A DNA stretch of 64,000 nt from Alphaproteobacteria bacterium (GTDB lineage Bacteria; Pseudomonadota; Alphaproteobacteria; JAJFFI01). Shown in pieces: positions 1 through 8,945 of the stretch (the first letter of the stretch is position 1; every line of letters starts with the position of its first letter). Under the pieces are notes generated by a model. That model was not told the origin of the DNA and made no database searches. It saw only the letters and a list, made by a program, of their open reading frames with translations. The stretch lies in assembly GCA_030066595.1 (NCBI GenBank), contig JASJBI010000031.1, forward strand, positions 150,445 through 214,444. Reading direction: 5' to 3'. A program made the position numbers and the translations under genes.

Positions 1-1286
1 GGCGTGCGCCAGTCGATCTCGCCGAACGCGCCGCAGTTGCCGCAGATCGCATGCCAGCCGGGCGCCACGGCGCCGCAGCTGCCGCAGACCCAGCCCGGGT
101 CCGGCGGTGCGTCCGCGGCGCGGGCAAGCCAGGCGCGCAGTTCCGGCGTGCTGCCGTTCTCCGCGTCTTCGACTTCGGCCATCAGACGATAGACCCGCGC
201 GGTCCGCGCCGGGCCCTCGGGGATCGCCTGCAGGTGCCGCCGGGCCTCGCCCCAGAGACGCGCTTCGAGCGCCGCCCGGGCCAGCGCCAGACAGCTCTCC
301 GGATGATCCGGGTTGAGCGCGGCGAGCCGCTCCATCGCCTGGAACCGGCGCAGGGGATCCTTGGCCTGAACCGCCGTGCCGTAGACGCGGGCGAGATCCG
401 GATGCGGCACCTCGGGCCACAATCGCTCGACCAGCTTGACCGCCTGGCGGTGCTTCCCGGCGGCGAGCGTACGCTCGGCCAGGTCCGCCGCGGCGGCGCG
501 GAAGGTGGGCTGTTCGTCGAGCGCCTTGCGGGCGAGCTTGAGCGCACCGGCGCTGTCCCCGGCCATGTCCTTGGCCAGCGCCTGCTGCAACAAAACAGAG
601 GCGTGGTGGCGGTGGGCATCGGTACCGGGCAGCGCCCGGTAGCGCATGGCGTCCCGCAGCAAGCGCTCGGCCGCTGACCAGTTGCCGGCGGCCGCCTCCT
701 TCTCGAACAGCGCGGTCAGCACCCAGCCGGTGCGCGGCCTGAGCCGATGGGCCCGGCGGGTCAGGGTCAGCGCCGTCTCGCTGTCGCCGGCGCGCTCTGC
801 CTGAATGATCAGCCCGCGCAGCCCGAGAAATTCGGTCTCGTGCCGGTCCAGCATGGCGGTGAAATAGTCCCTGGCCGCGGCCTCGCGCCCCTCGAGCTGC
901 GCCGCCTGTGCCGACAGCAGCAGGGTCAACGGCGGCTCGTCCAGTCGGGCGTCGGCCGCGCTGGCCTGGCGCCGCGCTTCCTCGGGATCGCCGGCCGCGA
1001 CCGCGACCAGGCCCCGGGTCAGGGCTTCATAGCCCTTGCGCTGGCGCCGCTCGCGCCGCATGCGGGCGAGCGTCTGGGGCGTGTGCACGATGGCGCGCCA
1101 AAAGCGGTAGAGCAGCGCCACCACGACCGCGATCACCGCCACGACCAGCAGCAGCACGGCAAAGGTGGTGTCGATCCGCCAGCCGCGCCAGGCGATGGCG
1201 ACGTTGCCCGGGGTCTCGGCAAACCAGGCGGCCACCGCGGACAGCACCGCGATGACGGCAAACAGGATCAGGCCGCGCATAACCAT
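1..1286 (-). CDS. hemY: Heme biosynthesis protein HemY (TPR), 3' end outside window
   Basis: About 428 codons are present and the C-terminus is cut by the left edge. The N-terminus has two hydrophobic segments (about residues 4-22 and 43-62) and is followed by helical, Ala/Leu/Arg-rich TPR-like sequence. This is the layout of the proteobacterial HemY family, an inner-membrane protein linked to late heme synthesis with no defined reaction. Near the cut end there is a CxxC...CxxC pair (bases 20-95) followed by a GAFGEIDW-like stretch, as in other HemY C-termini. The ATG at 1286 lies 2 nt after the stop of the mitofilin-like gene, so translation is probably coupled. A second ATG lies 2 codons in. 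It is last in the hemC-hemD-mitofilin-hemY order. Confidence 0.87.
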   Translation of the reverse strand, partial: MVMRGLILFAVIAVLSAVAAWFAETPGNVAIAWRGWRIDTTFAVLLLVVAVIAVVVALLYRFWRAIVHTPQTLARMRRERRQRKGYEALTRGLVAVAAGDPEEARRQASAADARLDEPPLTLLLSAQAAQLEGREAAARDYFTAMLDRHETEFLGLRGLIIQAERAGDSETALTLTRRAHRLRPRTGWVLTALFEKEAAAGNWSAAERLLRDAMRYRALPGTDAHRHHASVLLQQALAKDMAGDSAGALKLARKALDEQPTFRAAAADLAERTLAAGKHRQAVKLVERLWPEVPHPDLARVYGTAVQAKDPLRRFQAMERLAALNPDHPESCLALARAALEARLWGEARRHLQAIPEGPARTARVYRLMAEVEDAENGSTPELRAWLARAADAPPDPGWVCGSCGAVAPGWHAICGNCGAFGEIDWRT

Positions 1287-1288
1287 GA

Positions 1289-3370
1289 TCAGTCACCTGA
1301 AGGCACGGCGGCGGCGCCTTCCGGCTCGGAAGCCGGACCAGCGTCCGATCCCGCAGTGTCCTCAACCCGGATCAGCGCGGCGCGCTGCAAGACCTTGAGC
1401 TGCGCCTCCGCCTGCAGCCGCAGGCGGGCCTGATCGAGCCAGCCTTTGGCGGCGGCCGCGGCCCGGTCCTTCAGACCCGCCAGCACCTCGACCGCCCCGG
1501 CAAGGTCGCCTTTGGCCAGGCTGAGCTCCGCGCGTGCGACCAGGGCCTCGGGCTCGTCGCCGTCCATCTCGCCCGTGCGCCGGACGGTCGCCAGCGAGGT
1601 GAGCCGATAGAGAGCCCTGTCATACCAGCGCGGCGACTCGGGCAGACGCGCCGCCCGAACGATGGCGCCGGCGCGGGCATCGAACTGATCCCGCAGCATG
1701 GCCGCAGTCGGGATTCCCTGGTCTGCGCGGGCGGCCAAGGGCGCCAGCGCCTCGGCGATTGCCGGGTCGTCCGCAGCCAGGGTACGGACCGCCTCCATCT
1801 CCGCCGCATAGGGGCCGGAGCCGCGGAGCGCATCGCGAAGCTGGCCGACCGCAACCACCAGCGCCCCCTGTTTCGGGTCTGGCGGCTCGGGCGGCGGCAC
1901 GGCTTCGGCGCTTTCCAGGGCCTCGACGCGGCCCTCGAGACCGGCGACATCGCTGCGGTCTTTTGCCTCGGCCGCCAACGCGGAGAGCCGCGTCTCGAGG
2001 GTGTCCAGCGCCGCAAGCCGGTCGCCCAGGTCGGCCGGCACCGTAGCCGCCATCCCCTGTTCGAGGGACGCGAGGCGCGCTTCCAACTCGGCGAGCCGTG
2101 GGCCGTCATCCCCTGTGGCTGCGGTCGATATCTGCTGTTCGAGAGCCTGGAGCCGTTCGGCGAGCTCGGCCACCCGCGGGCTTTCGCCGCGGGGCTCCGC
2201 CCCCGAGGCCCACTGTTCGAGCGCCGCAAGGCGCGCGGTGAGCTCGGCCACTCTGGGATCGTCAGCGCTGGGCTCGGCAGCGGATGCCCGCTGTTCCAGA
2301 GCCTCAAGACGTCCGGCAAGCTCCGCCACGCGGGGGCTTTCGTCACGGGGATCGGCACCCGATGCCCATTGCTCCAGCGCCTCGAGACGTCCGGTAAGCT
2401 CCACCAACCGGGCCCCGTCATCGCCGGGCGCAGTCGTCGACGCCGCCTCTTCCAAAGCGGCGAGACGCGTTTCGAGCTGTGCGAATTTGTCCAACCGATC
2501 GGCGATGTTTGCCGGCAGAGCGCCGCCGTCTCCGCGTTGTTCCAGCGCCTGGAGTCGGGCTTCCAGATTTTCGGGCGCCGCTGCCTGCTGCTGTGCCCCG
2601 GCCAGCTCGGACCTGAGCGCATCCAGGGCCGCGCGCAGCTCCGCCACCGCGGCATTCGCTTCGCCCGCGGCGGTCTTGGCGGCAGCGATCTCCTCTTCGG
2701 CGGCAGCCAATTCCGCGGCGGTCGCGATCGGCTCTGAGGGCGCGGCGGGGGATGTCTGAGCAGGGCGGAGGCCGGCCAGTTGCTCCCAACTACCACCCCA
2801 CTGCCGCCACACGAGCAAACCGGCCACGAAGGCCACGAACAGGACGACCAGCGCTGCGATTGCCCGGCCCCGTCCTCTGCGTGGCGGCGGCGCCACCGTC
2901 TCCGGCGGCGCTGCGGCAATCGTCTCCGCCTCCGGTTCGGGTTCGTCCTGTTCAGCTTCTTCCGGGGCTGCCGGTTGGGTTTCCGTCTCGGAAGGCTCTG
3001 GCGTTTCGGAAGCCCCTGAAGGACGGCGTTCGTCGGCCTGCTCTTCGCTTGGCCCCGCAGCCGCGCGCGCCAGTGGCGAAGGCGCCGCGGCAGCATCCCG
3101 CATCGGTGGCGGCATGGGGGTCTCGGTGGGCCCCGCAGCCACGTCGCCGGACATGTCCGCCGCGGTCAACGGAATGCCGAACCGTTCCGCCGCCTGCAGG
3201 ACATCGGCGTGGCGCGCCGCCGGAATAACACCACGTTCCTTCCAGCCCTGAACCGTGGTCACGGCGATACCCAGTTTCTTCGCCATCGGGCGAATGCCGC
3301 CAAACATGCCGATGATAGTGGTGGCGGACTTCGGGGCGCTCGAGTTCGCCTCGCCGTCGTGATCGGTCAT
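1289..3370 (-). CDS. Mic60/mitofilin-like membrane protein with N-terminal HTH-like domain
   Basis: 693 aa. Residues 16-68 resemble a Cro-type helix-turn-helix (FGGIRPMAKKLGIAVTTVQG, then WKERGVIP). An acidic, Pro/Ala-rich linker covers about 75-165, a single membrane span about 170-188, and a long coiled coil about 220-500 that includes five 26-residue repeats. The C-terminal 190 residues are helical and mitofilin-like (COG4223). Alphaproteobacterial Mic60 shapes intracytoplasmic membranes and is typically encoded next to heme genes, as here. The ATG at 3370 is 19 nt after the hemD stop; an in-frame upstream ATG at 3475 would overlap hemD and is rejected. The HTH-like head on a membrane coiled-coil protein is unusual; binding to DNA is not demonstrated. 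Confidence 0.82.
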   Translation of the reverse strand: MTDHDGEANSSAPKSATTIIGMFGGIRPMAKKLGIAVTTVQGWKERGVIPAARHADVLQAAERFGIPLTAADMSGDVAAGPTETPMPPPMRDAAAAPSPLARAAAGPSEEQADERRPSGASETPEPSETETQPAAPEEAEQDEPEPEAETIAAAPPETVAPPPRRGRGRAIAALVVLFVAFVAGLLVWRQWGGSWEQLAGLRPAQTSPAAPSEPIATAAELAAAEEEIAAAKTAAGEANAAVAELRAALDALRSELAGAQQQAAAPENLEARLQALEQRGDGGALPANIADRLDKFAQLETRLAALEEAASTTAPGDDGARLVELTGRLEALEQWASGADPRDESPRVAELAGRLEALEQRASAAEPSADDPRVAELTARLAALEQWASGAEPRGESPRVAELAERLQALEQQISTAATGDDGPRLAELEARLASLEQGMAATVPADLGDRLAALDTLETRLSALAAEAKDRSDVAGLEGRVEALESAEAVPPPEPPDPKQGALVVAVGQLRDALRGSGPYAAEMEAVRTLAADDPAIAEALAPLAARADQGIPTAAMLRDQFDARAGAIVRAARLPESPRWYDRALYRLTSLATVRRTGEMDGDEPEALVARAELSLAKGDLAGAVEVLAGLKDRAAAAAKGWLDQARLRLQAEAQLKVLQRAALIRVEDTAGSDAGPASEPEGAAAVPSGD
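2021..2410 (-). repeat. Five tandem 78-bp coding repeats (26-aa coiled-coil unit)
   Basis: Inside the mitofilin-like gene, residues 321-450 form five consecutive 26-residue units with the pattern R-[LV]-x-E-L-x-x-R-L-x-[AS]-LEQ, followed by a variable Ala/Gly/Asp-rich spacer ending mostly in P. A weaker copy precedes them (about residues 298-320). The register agrees with a coiled coil interrupted by flexible spacers. Tandem in-frame repeats like these can change copy number between strains. Confidence 0.8.
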
Positions 3371-3389
3371 GCCGCCAATTCCCGTCGTA

Positions 3390-4118
3390 TCATCCTGATC
3401 CTGTCTGCCCGCGCATGTCCTCGAGTCGAGCCAGCAGCGCATCCTGGGTCGGCTGGTCCGCAACGAGAATGTCACGCCAACCGATTTCGCCCGCGGCGCG
3501 ACCGACCGCCGGGCTCAAGCAAAGCGCAAACAGCCGTGCGCAGGCTGGCGAAAGACCTGCCTGTTTCACCAACTTAACAAAGGTCTCCGCGGTCCGGGGA
3601 GAAAAAAACAAAACCGCGTCCAGCGCGCCCGCCTGCAGCGCCTCCACCGTGGCCGATTCAAATGCCGATGCCGTAACGGAGTCGTAGAGAACCGCCCGCC
3701 GGACTTCGAAACCGGCTTGGCCAAGCCGGCCGGCCAGATCGCCGGCGACCGCCGAGCCGGCCACATGGCAGAGCGCACCGCCGGCCGGGTCGAGCCGCGC
3801 GACCACGAGATCGGCCAGATCCTCCACGTTGCCGCCGGCACTTTTCACCTGTTCGAAGCCCGCCGCCCGGGCCGCGCGCGCCGTGGCATCGCCGACCGCG
3901 AAAACCGCGAGCCCGCGCGCGTCCGTCCGGTCGGCCAGTACCCGCGCGCCGTTGGCACTCGTCAACAGAACGGCCTGCACACCGGCGAGGTCGAGCGTCG
4001 CGTCCCCGCGTGGCACGATGTCGAGCAATGGCTGTGTCAGGGTGTCGACACCGCGCGCGGCAAGATCCGCGGCCAAGCCTTCTGAGTCTGCGCGAGGCCG
4101 GGTCAGGAGCACGCGCAT
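3390..4118 (-). CDS. hemD: Uroporphyrinogen-III synthase
   Basis: 242 aa. It converts hydroxymethylbilane to uroporphyrinogen III with ring-D inversion in the cytoplasm. The N-terminus (MRVLLTRPRADSEGLA) and the two-lobe alternation with AVLLTSANGARVL and AVLFFSPRTAETFV are typical of HemD, a family with low sequence conservation and few fixed catalytic residues. The ATG at 4118 follows the hemC stop by 5 nt, so the two consecutive enzymes of the pathway are co-transcribed and probably translationally coupled. The length is normal for the family. Confidence 0.9.
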   Translation of the reverse strand: MRVLLTRPRADSEGLAADLAARGVDTLTQPLLDIVPRGDATLDLAGVQAVLLTSANGARVLADRTDARGLAVFAVGDATARAARAAGFEQVKSAGGNVEDLADLVVARLDPAGGALCHVAGSAVAGDLAGRLGQAGFEVRRAVLYDSVTASAFESATVEALQAGALDAVLFFSPRTAETFVKLVKQAGLSPACARLFALCLSPAVGRAAGEIGWRDILVADQPTQDALLARLEDMRGQTGSG

Positions 4119-4123
4119 CCGGC

Positions 4124-5074
4124 TCAACCCTCGTCCAGTCCCAGTTGACGACACAACGCCGGGCCCGCCTGCGCGCGCAACTCCGCCGCCGCCTCCTTGG
4201 CCATGGCGAGGCCATCGGCGACCGGGCCTCGGCGTTCCGCGCGAAACACGGACCCGCCGTCCGGCGCCGCCAGCAGTGCGCGCAGCCAGATCTCGCCGGC
4301 ATCGTCGAGTTCCGCATAAACGCCGACAGGCGTGGTGCACGAGCCGCGCAGCCCATCGAGCAGGCCCCGCTCCGTGCGCACACGCGCTTCCGTTGCCGCG
4401 TCGTTGATGGCGGCGATCAGCCGCCCGGTCTCGTCGTCTTCCGCCTGCATCTCGATGCCGATGGCGCCCTGGGCCACGGCGGGCAGCATTTCCTCGGGCG
4501 GCAGGACGGCGGCGATGCTGTCCACAAGGCCGAGCCGCCGCAAACCGGCCACGGCCAGGAACGTCGCCGCCACCTGCCCCTCGGCGACCTTGCGCAGCCG
4601 GGTCGCCACGTTGCCCCGCAAGCCGGTCACCGAAAGGTCCGGTCGCTGGGCCAAGAGCTGTGCCTGGCGCCGCAAGGAGGAGGTGCCGACCGTGGCGCCG
4701 GCCGGCAAGGCCGAGATGCTGTCGACCTCGGCGATGAGCGCATCGCGCGGGTCCTCGCGCGGCAGGACGGCACCGATCACCAGTCCCTCGGGCAGCCAGG
4801 TGGGCACATCCTTCATGGAATGGACGGCCATGTGGATGCGGCCCCCCTGAAGCGCCGCCTCGATCTCCTGCGTGAACAGACCCTTGCCGCCGATCTCGGC
4901 CAAGGGACGGTCCGTCACCTGATCGCCCGTGGTCTTGATCGGCACGATCTCGACCGCATCTGTGGCGGCCAGCCGCGGATGCGCGTCCCGCAGTCGCTCG
5001 CGCACCTCGTTGGCTTGCGCCAGCGCCAGGGGGCTGCCGCGGGTGCCGATACGGATGGGATGTCTGGACGCCAT
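4124..5074 (-). CDS. hemC: Porphobilinogen deaminase (hydroxymethylbilane synthase)
   Basis: 316 aa. It polymerises four porphobilinogens into hydroxymethylbilane. The family signatures are all present: IGTRGSPLALAQ near residue 9, KTTGD 47-51, HSMKDVP 85-91 with the catalytic Asp89, GTSSLRRQAQ about 130-139, and GLRGSCTTPV with Cys246, which carries the dipyrromethane cofactor. It starts at ATG 5074 and is the first gene of the leftward heme operon. About 64 bp separate it from a rightward small reading frame, so the promoters are probably divergent; I could not assign a convincing -35/-10. Confidence 0.95.
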   Translation of the reverse strand: MASRHPIRIGTRGSPLALAQANEVRERLRDAHPRLAATDAVEIVPIKTTGDQVTDRPLAEIGGKGLFTQEIEAALQGGRIHMAVHSMKDVPTWLPEGLVIGAVLPREDPRDALIAEVDSISALPAGATVGTSSLRRQAQLLAQRPDLSVTGLRGNVATRLRKVAEGQVAATFLAVAGLRRLGLVDSIAAVLPPEEMLPAVAQGAIGIEMQAEDDETGRLIAAINDAATEARVRTERGLLDGLRGSCTTPVGVYAELDDAGEIWLRALLAAPDGGSVFRAERRGPVADGLAMAKEAAAELRAQAGPALCRQLGLDEG

Positions 5075-5138
5075 TGAGCGTGTGTAGCGCCTTGCAAGCT
5101 GCTAGGAAAGGCGGGCGCGGCAGCAGATATAGGACGAT

Positions 5139-5303
5139 ATGAGCGGAAAAAAGAAGCAAAAGCGCACGCCGGCCAAGCCGCGCGACCCGTTCTGGCGGGT
5201 TCGGCGCATGCTGACGGAAAAGCGCAAGCGCAGCGCCAAGCTCTATCGTCGCGCCGAGACGCGCAAGGCGGAACGCGATGCCCAACGTGACGACCTCGGT
5301 TGA
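5139..5303 (+). CDS. Small highly basic protein, 54 aa, overlapping tsaD
   Basis: A 54-codon frame starts at ATG 5139 ([20 protein letters not shown]) and ends TGA at 5303, overlapping the first 26 nt of tsaD in a different frame. About 40 per cent of residues are Lys or Arg, with an FWRVRRML motif in the middle. It fills almost the whole hemC-tsaD gap, uses the same high-GC third positions as neighbouring genes, and could be co-expressed with tsaD by overlap. I do not recognise a family; a nucleic-acid-binding role would be a guess from charge alone. It may be a chance frame. Confidence 0.5.
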   Translation: MSGKKKQKRTPAKPRDPFWRVRRMLTEKRKRSAKLYRRAETRKAERDAQRDDLG

Positions 5304-6351
5304 AGACGCGGACCTCCGGGTCCTCGGGATCGAGACCAGCTGCGACGAAACCGCGGCCGCGGTGGTCGCCGGCGACCGGCGCATCCTGGCTGAGCGTCTG
5401 TTGTCGCAGCTGGCGGAGCACCAGCCCTATGGCGGCATCGTGCCGGAGATCGCGGCGCGCGCACATCTCGACCATCTGGACCGGCTGATCGAAGAGGCGA
5501 TGGCGGAGGCCGGGCTGGGCTTTGCCGATCTGCACGGCGTCGCGGCGACCGGCGGGCCGGGCCTCATTGGCGGGCTCATGGTGGGCATGACCATGGCCAA
5601 GGCGATCGCCGCCGTGCACGGCCTGCCGCTGCTGGCGGTCAACCACCTGGAGGGGCATGCACTGAGCGCCCGCCTGACCGACGGAACCGCTTTTCCTTAT
5701 CTGTTGTTGCTGGTCTCCGGCGGACACTGTCAGCTCGTCATCGTCGAGGCGGTCGGCCGCTACCGACGGCTCGGCACGACCATCGACGACGCCATCGGCG
5801 AATGCTTCGACAAGGCGGCAAAGATGCTCGGCCTCGGCTATCCGGGCGGCCCAGCGGTGGAGCGCGCCGCGGCGGACGGCGATGCGGCACGGTTCGCGCT
5901 GCCCCGTCCGCTCAAAGGCCGGCCCGGCTGCGACTTTTCCTTTTCGGGCCTCAAGACCGCGGTGCGCCACACGATCGAGGCGCTACCGCCCGGACGCCTC
6001 TCACATCAGGATGTAGCCGACCTGTGCGCCTCGTTCCAAGCGGCCGTGGCCGACAGCCTGGAGGACCGCTGCGGAAATGCCATCAAGATCTTCCGGGACC
6101 GGCACCCGGAGGCGAATTCGCTGGTGGTGGCGGGCGGTGTCGCGGCGAACGGATATCTGCGCACGCGCCTCTCCCGCCTGGCCAAAGCCAGCGGCCTCGA
6201 CCTGGTGGCGCCGCCGCAGGCGTTGTGCACCGACAACGCGGCGATGATCGCCTGGGCGGGGATCGAGCGGCTGCGCGCCGGCCTCACCGACGAGCTCGAC
6301 TTCGCGGCCAAGCCGCGCTGGCCCCTGGGCGCGGCAGAGCTCGAGTCCTAG
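5278..6351 (+). CDS. tsaD: tRNA N6-adenosine threonylcarbamoyltransferase
   Basis: 357 aa. It transfers threonylcarbamoyl from TC-AMP to A37 of ANN-decoding tRNAs, working with TsaB and TsaE. Diagnostic motifs are [16 protein letters not shown] (residues 15-30), [13 protein letters not shown] (about 92-104), the metal-binding NHLEGHALS with His123 and His127, [33 protein letters not shown], and [12 protein letters not shown] near the C-terminus. Length is normal. The ATG at 5278 lies inside the upstream basic small frame. It ends 11 nt before the convergent amidotransferase gene. Confidence 0.96.
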   Translation: MPNVTTSVEDADLRVLGIETSCDETAAAVVAGDRRILAERLLSQLAEHQPYGGIVPEIAARAHLDHLDRLIEEAMAEAGLGFADLHGVAATGGPGLIGGLMVGMTMAKAIAAVHGLPLLAVNHLEGHALSARLTDGTAFPYLLLLVSGGHCQLVIVEAVGRYRRLGTTIDDAIGECFDKAAKMLGLGYPGGPAVERAAADGDAARFALPRPLKGRPGCDFSFSGLKTAVRHTIEALPPGRLSHQDVADLCASFQAAVADSLEDRCGNAIKIFRDRHPEANSLVVAGGVAANGYLRTRLSRLAKASGLDLVAPPQALCTDNAAMIAWAGIERLRAGLTDELDFAAKPRWPLGAAELES

Positions 6352-6362
6352 GCCGACCAGAC

Positions 6363-7247
6363 TCAGGCGTCCGCGGGAGACCCTTTGGCCGCAGGTGCGG
6401 ACCCGTCCGCCGCCGCATCCGTCTCAGGCGGCGGCACTTCGAGCGCCCGAAACGCCAAGGTCATGTCGGGCTCGACACTGTACGCGACCGCTTCGGGCAC
6501 GGGCTGCCAGTCCTCCTGCGTGATCGGCTCCGAGGCGACCTCGACCGACCGGTACTCGGTCTTCGGGTCGTGGTGCACATGGATCCGGCCGCAGATGTCG
6601 CAGGTCACCAGGCCGGTCCGTCTGAGTTGCCAGAGAGTACGCCCCAGGCGCGAGCCGACCATGCGCTCGCCGTCGGTCCACAAGACGTTTAGGGCAACTG
6701 GCGCGGCCGGATCGATCTCCCGCGACCAGGCCACCACCTGCTCCAAGCCAAGCGCGAGGCTCTCGATCAACGGCGCCTGAGGCGCCTGTTCCCAAAGGGT
6801 CAAGAGATAGCGGAAGACATGCTCGCTGTCGGTGGTGCCACGGATCTCGGCACGATGTCGGAGGTCGGTCGCCGCGAGCATCGGCTCGCGCACCCGCTCG
6901 AAATTCGGCACCGTGCCGTTGTGCGCGAACATCCATCGTCCGTGCACGAAGGGATGGGTGTTGTCGAAGCTGGGCGCACCCACCGTCGCCTGGCGCACAT
7001 GGGCGATTACCGTGCGTGCATAGACCCGCGCGGCCCGTTTCTTGAAATGCTCGCCCTTCCAGGCCGCCCAGGCCTGCTTGTCGACCAGGGGCACGCCGTC
7101 GGGGTTTTCCGCGACGCCCCAGCCATGCGCATGCACCTTGCCCTCGCGGTCACCGCGGCTCTGTTCCATCAAGGCGTTCTGTGCATGGACCAGGCTGCAT
7201 TCAACCTTGGTCGGCTCAGTCGCTCGAAATCCGTAAAGTCGACACAT
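6363..7247 (-). CDS. Class II glutamine amidotransferase (GATase_4 / EgtC-Dug3-like)
   Basis: 294 aa. It begins MCRLYGF, so after Met removal Cys2 is the N-terminal nucleophile of an Ntn-type amidohydrolase. Other family features are HAHGWGVA, VIAHVRQATVG, NTHPFVHGRWMFAHNGT and TTDSEHVFRYLL. Relatives hydrolyse gamma-glutamyl amide bonds (EgtC in ergothioneine synthesis, Dug3 in glutathione turnover). No other ergothioneine gene is nearby. A late CDICGRIHVHH motif could bind metal. It is divergent from the ATP-grasp gene across a 109-bp gap, which suggests a make-and-hydrolyse pair acting on a gamma-glutamyl or peptide amide; the substrate is unknown. Confidence 0.82.
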   Translation of the reverse strand: MCRLYGFRATEPTKVECSLVHAQNALMEQSRGDREGKVHAHGWGVAENPDGVPLVDKQAWAAWKGEHFKKRAARVYARTVIAHVRQATVGAPSFDNTHPFVHGRWMFAHNGTVPNFERVREPMLAATDLRHRAEIRGTTDSEHVFRYLLTLWEQAPQAPLIESLALGLEQVVAWSREIDPAAPVALNVLWTDGERMVGSRLGRTLWQLRRTGLVTCDICGRIHVHHDPKTEYRSVEVASEPITQEDWQPVPEAVAYSVEPDMTLAFRALEVPPPETDAAADGSAPAAKGSPADA

Positions 7248-7356
7248 GGGCGGAGGACCCTGGAGCGAGGACGGTTGGGTGCGAGTCGCAAGCGAAGTGA
7301 CTTCCCGCTCGGAAATAGCTTAGGCTTTTCGAGATCCCTTCGAAAGACGAGAGCTC

Positions 7357-8892
7357 TTGAGCGGAAGCACCGAGCCGGTGCCAGGACATAGCGCCACTAC
7401 CTTCCCCGATCCCTCCGGCCAGCGGGCGTCGATTCCCGTGCACGCGCATCTCGTCGCGCCCATCGACGGCGCCATGCGCGGCAAGATCGAACGGCTGGGG
7501 CGCCGCTTGCTGGCGGAGGAGCCCGCGCTGCCAGACATCCAGCCCTTCGGCCCCAACGTCTCGACCGGGCAGTTCGACGGCCCCGCGCTGCTCTACGAGG
7601 ATCAGTCCGAAATCCCACTGGCGGCGGTTGCTGAGGATTCCGTCCTGGAATATCGACCGTTGTTGCTCGCAGGCTCCGGCGACTTGGTCGCCATCGGCGG
7701 ATCGAGGTGCCTGGACTTCGAGTGGTATTGCGCGGAAGTTTTGGGGCTTGGCGCGGTCGAGATGCTGCAGCCGGACAGCACGGACAGGGAATGGCCGGGA
7801 GGGCGGCGCAGGGTTGCGCAGCGTTGCATTGCGGACGAGCGGGTCTTCGACCGCGTCTGCCGCGCGGCGGCGGATGCGGGTCGGCTGACGCTTGTTCCGT
7901 ATATGGGCACCGGCGGCGCCTGGGCGTTGGCGCAGGCGATTGCTGCTCGGACCGGCGCGGAGCTCGGCGTGGCCGCCCCGCCGCCACGGCTCACCCGTCG
8001 GGTCAACGACAAGCTGTGGTTTGCGCGTGTCGCGGAATCGCTGCTCGGTCCGCAGGCCTTGCCGCCCACCTTTGCCGCTTACGGACCGGCCGCCCTGGCC
8101 GGGCGGGTGGCGGCGTTGGCCAAGAGATACCAGCGGATCGTGGTCAAGCTGCCCGACAGCGCGGGCTCTGCCGGCAACGTTACCCTCGATGCGGCGGCGG
8201 TCCGCGATCAGAGGCCAAACGGCCTGCGGGACAGACTGCTCGGTCTGCTCCGGGCGCTCGGCTGGCGCGAGACCTATCCGCTGATGGTGGAGGTCTGGGA
8301 CTGTCCGGTGGTCGCCAACCCGTCTGTCCAAGTCTGGATCCCGCACAAGGCCGCAGCGCCGCCGGTCGTCGAAGGCGTTTTCGAACAAACGGTCGAGGGC
8401 GCCGAGGGTGAATTCGTCGGCGCGCTCCCGTCGCGCCTGACGCAGTCCTGGCAGATGCGACTGGCAGAAGAAGCGACGGCGCTCGCCACCCTCTTCCAAG
8501 AGCTCGGCTATTTCGGCCGTTGCAGCTTCGACGCGGTGCTGGCAGGCAACTCCGAGACGTCTGCCCAGTTGCATTGGATCGAGTGCAACGGGCGCTGGGG
8601 CGGTGTGTCCATTCCGATGACCCTCGCGAACCGTCTGACCGGCGACTGGGCGGCACATCCGTTCGCGACCGTGCAGCGCGCCGGCCTCAGGGACCTGTCC
8701 CTGGCGTTCTCCGAAGTGGTCGCCCGGCTCGAGGATGTCCTGTATCGGCCTGGCCGGCCGCACGGCATCGTGTTGCTGACCCCGACCGAAGCTCCCGGTG
8801 GCAGCGCCATTACGCTCATGGCCATCGCAGAATCGGTCGAGGCGGCCCAAACGGCAGCCATGGCCGCGGCGCAAAGGCTGGCCGATACCTGA
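7357..8892 (+). CDS. ATP-grasp-fold ligase-like protein, unknown substrate
   Basis: 511 aa from a TTG at 7357 preceded by GAAAGACGAG; no ATG fits upstream. The C-terminal half looks like an ATP-grasp domain: RIVVKLPDSAGSAGN (nucleotide-binding lysine strand), LMVEVWDCPVVANPSVQVWI, and LHWIECNGRWGGVS, where E-x-N-x-R-x-GG is the Mg/ATP-binding C-terminal signature. The first 170 residues may be a pre-ATP-grasp domain. Such enzymes form amide or peptide bonds through an acyl phosphate. The divergent neighbour is an Ntn amidohydrolase, so the two may act on one small molecule. The family assignment rests on motifs only. Confidence 0.7.
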   Translation: MSGSTEPVPGHSATTFPDPSGQRASIPVHAHLVAPIDGAMRGKIERLGRRLLAEEPALPDIQPFGPNVSTGQFDGPALLYEDQSEIPLAAVAEDSVLEYRPLLLAGSGDLVAIGGSRCLDFEWYCAEVLGLGAVEMLQPDSTDREWPGGRRRVAQRCIADERVFDRVCRAAADAGRLTLVPYMGTGGAWALAQAIAARTGAELGVAAPPPRLTRRVNDKLWFARVAESLLGPQALPPTFAAYGPAALAGRVAALAKRYQRIVVKLPDSAGSAGNVTLDAAAVRDQRPNGLRDRLLGLLRALGWRETYPLMVEVWDCPVVANPSVQVWIPHKAAAPPVVEGVFEQTVEGAEGEFVGALPSRLTQSWQMRLAEEATALATLFQELGYFGRCSFDAVLAGNSETSAQLHWIECNGRWGGVSIPMTLANRLTGDWAAHPFATVQRAGLRDLSLAFSEVVARLEDVLYRPGRPHGIVLLTPTEAPGGSAITLMAIAESVEAAQTAAMAAAQRLADT

Positions 8893-8945
8893 TCCCGCGG
8901 CCAGTCCGCTTGCCAGCACGGCGCGGCCGCAGGCATAACTGCGCC

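Noticed and set aside
2021..2410. Tandem repeats as CRISPR or mobile repeats
   Set aside because: The 78-bp period is coding, in frame and matches a coiled-coil heptad-rich unit; no spacers or cas genes are present.
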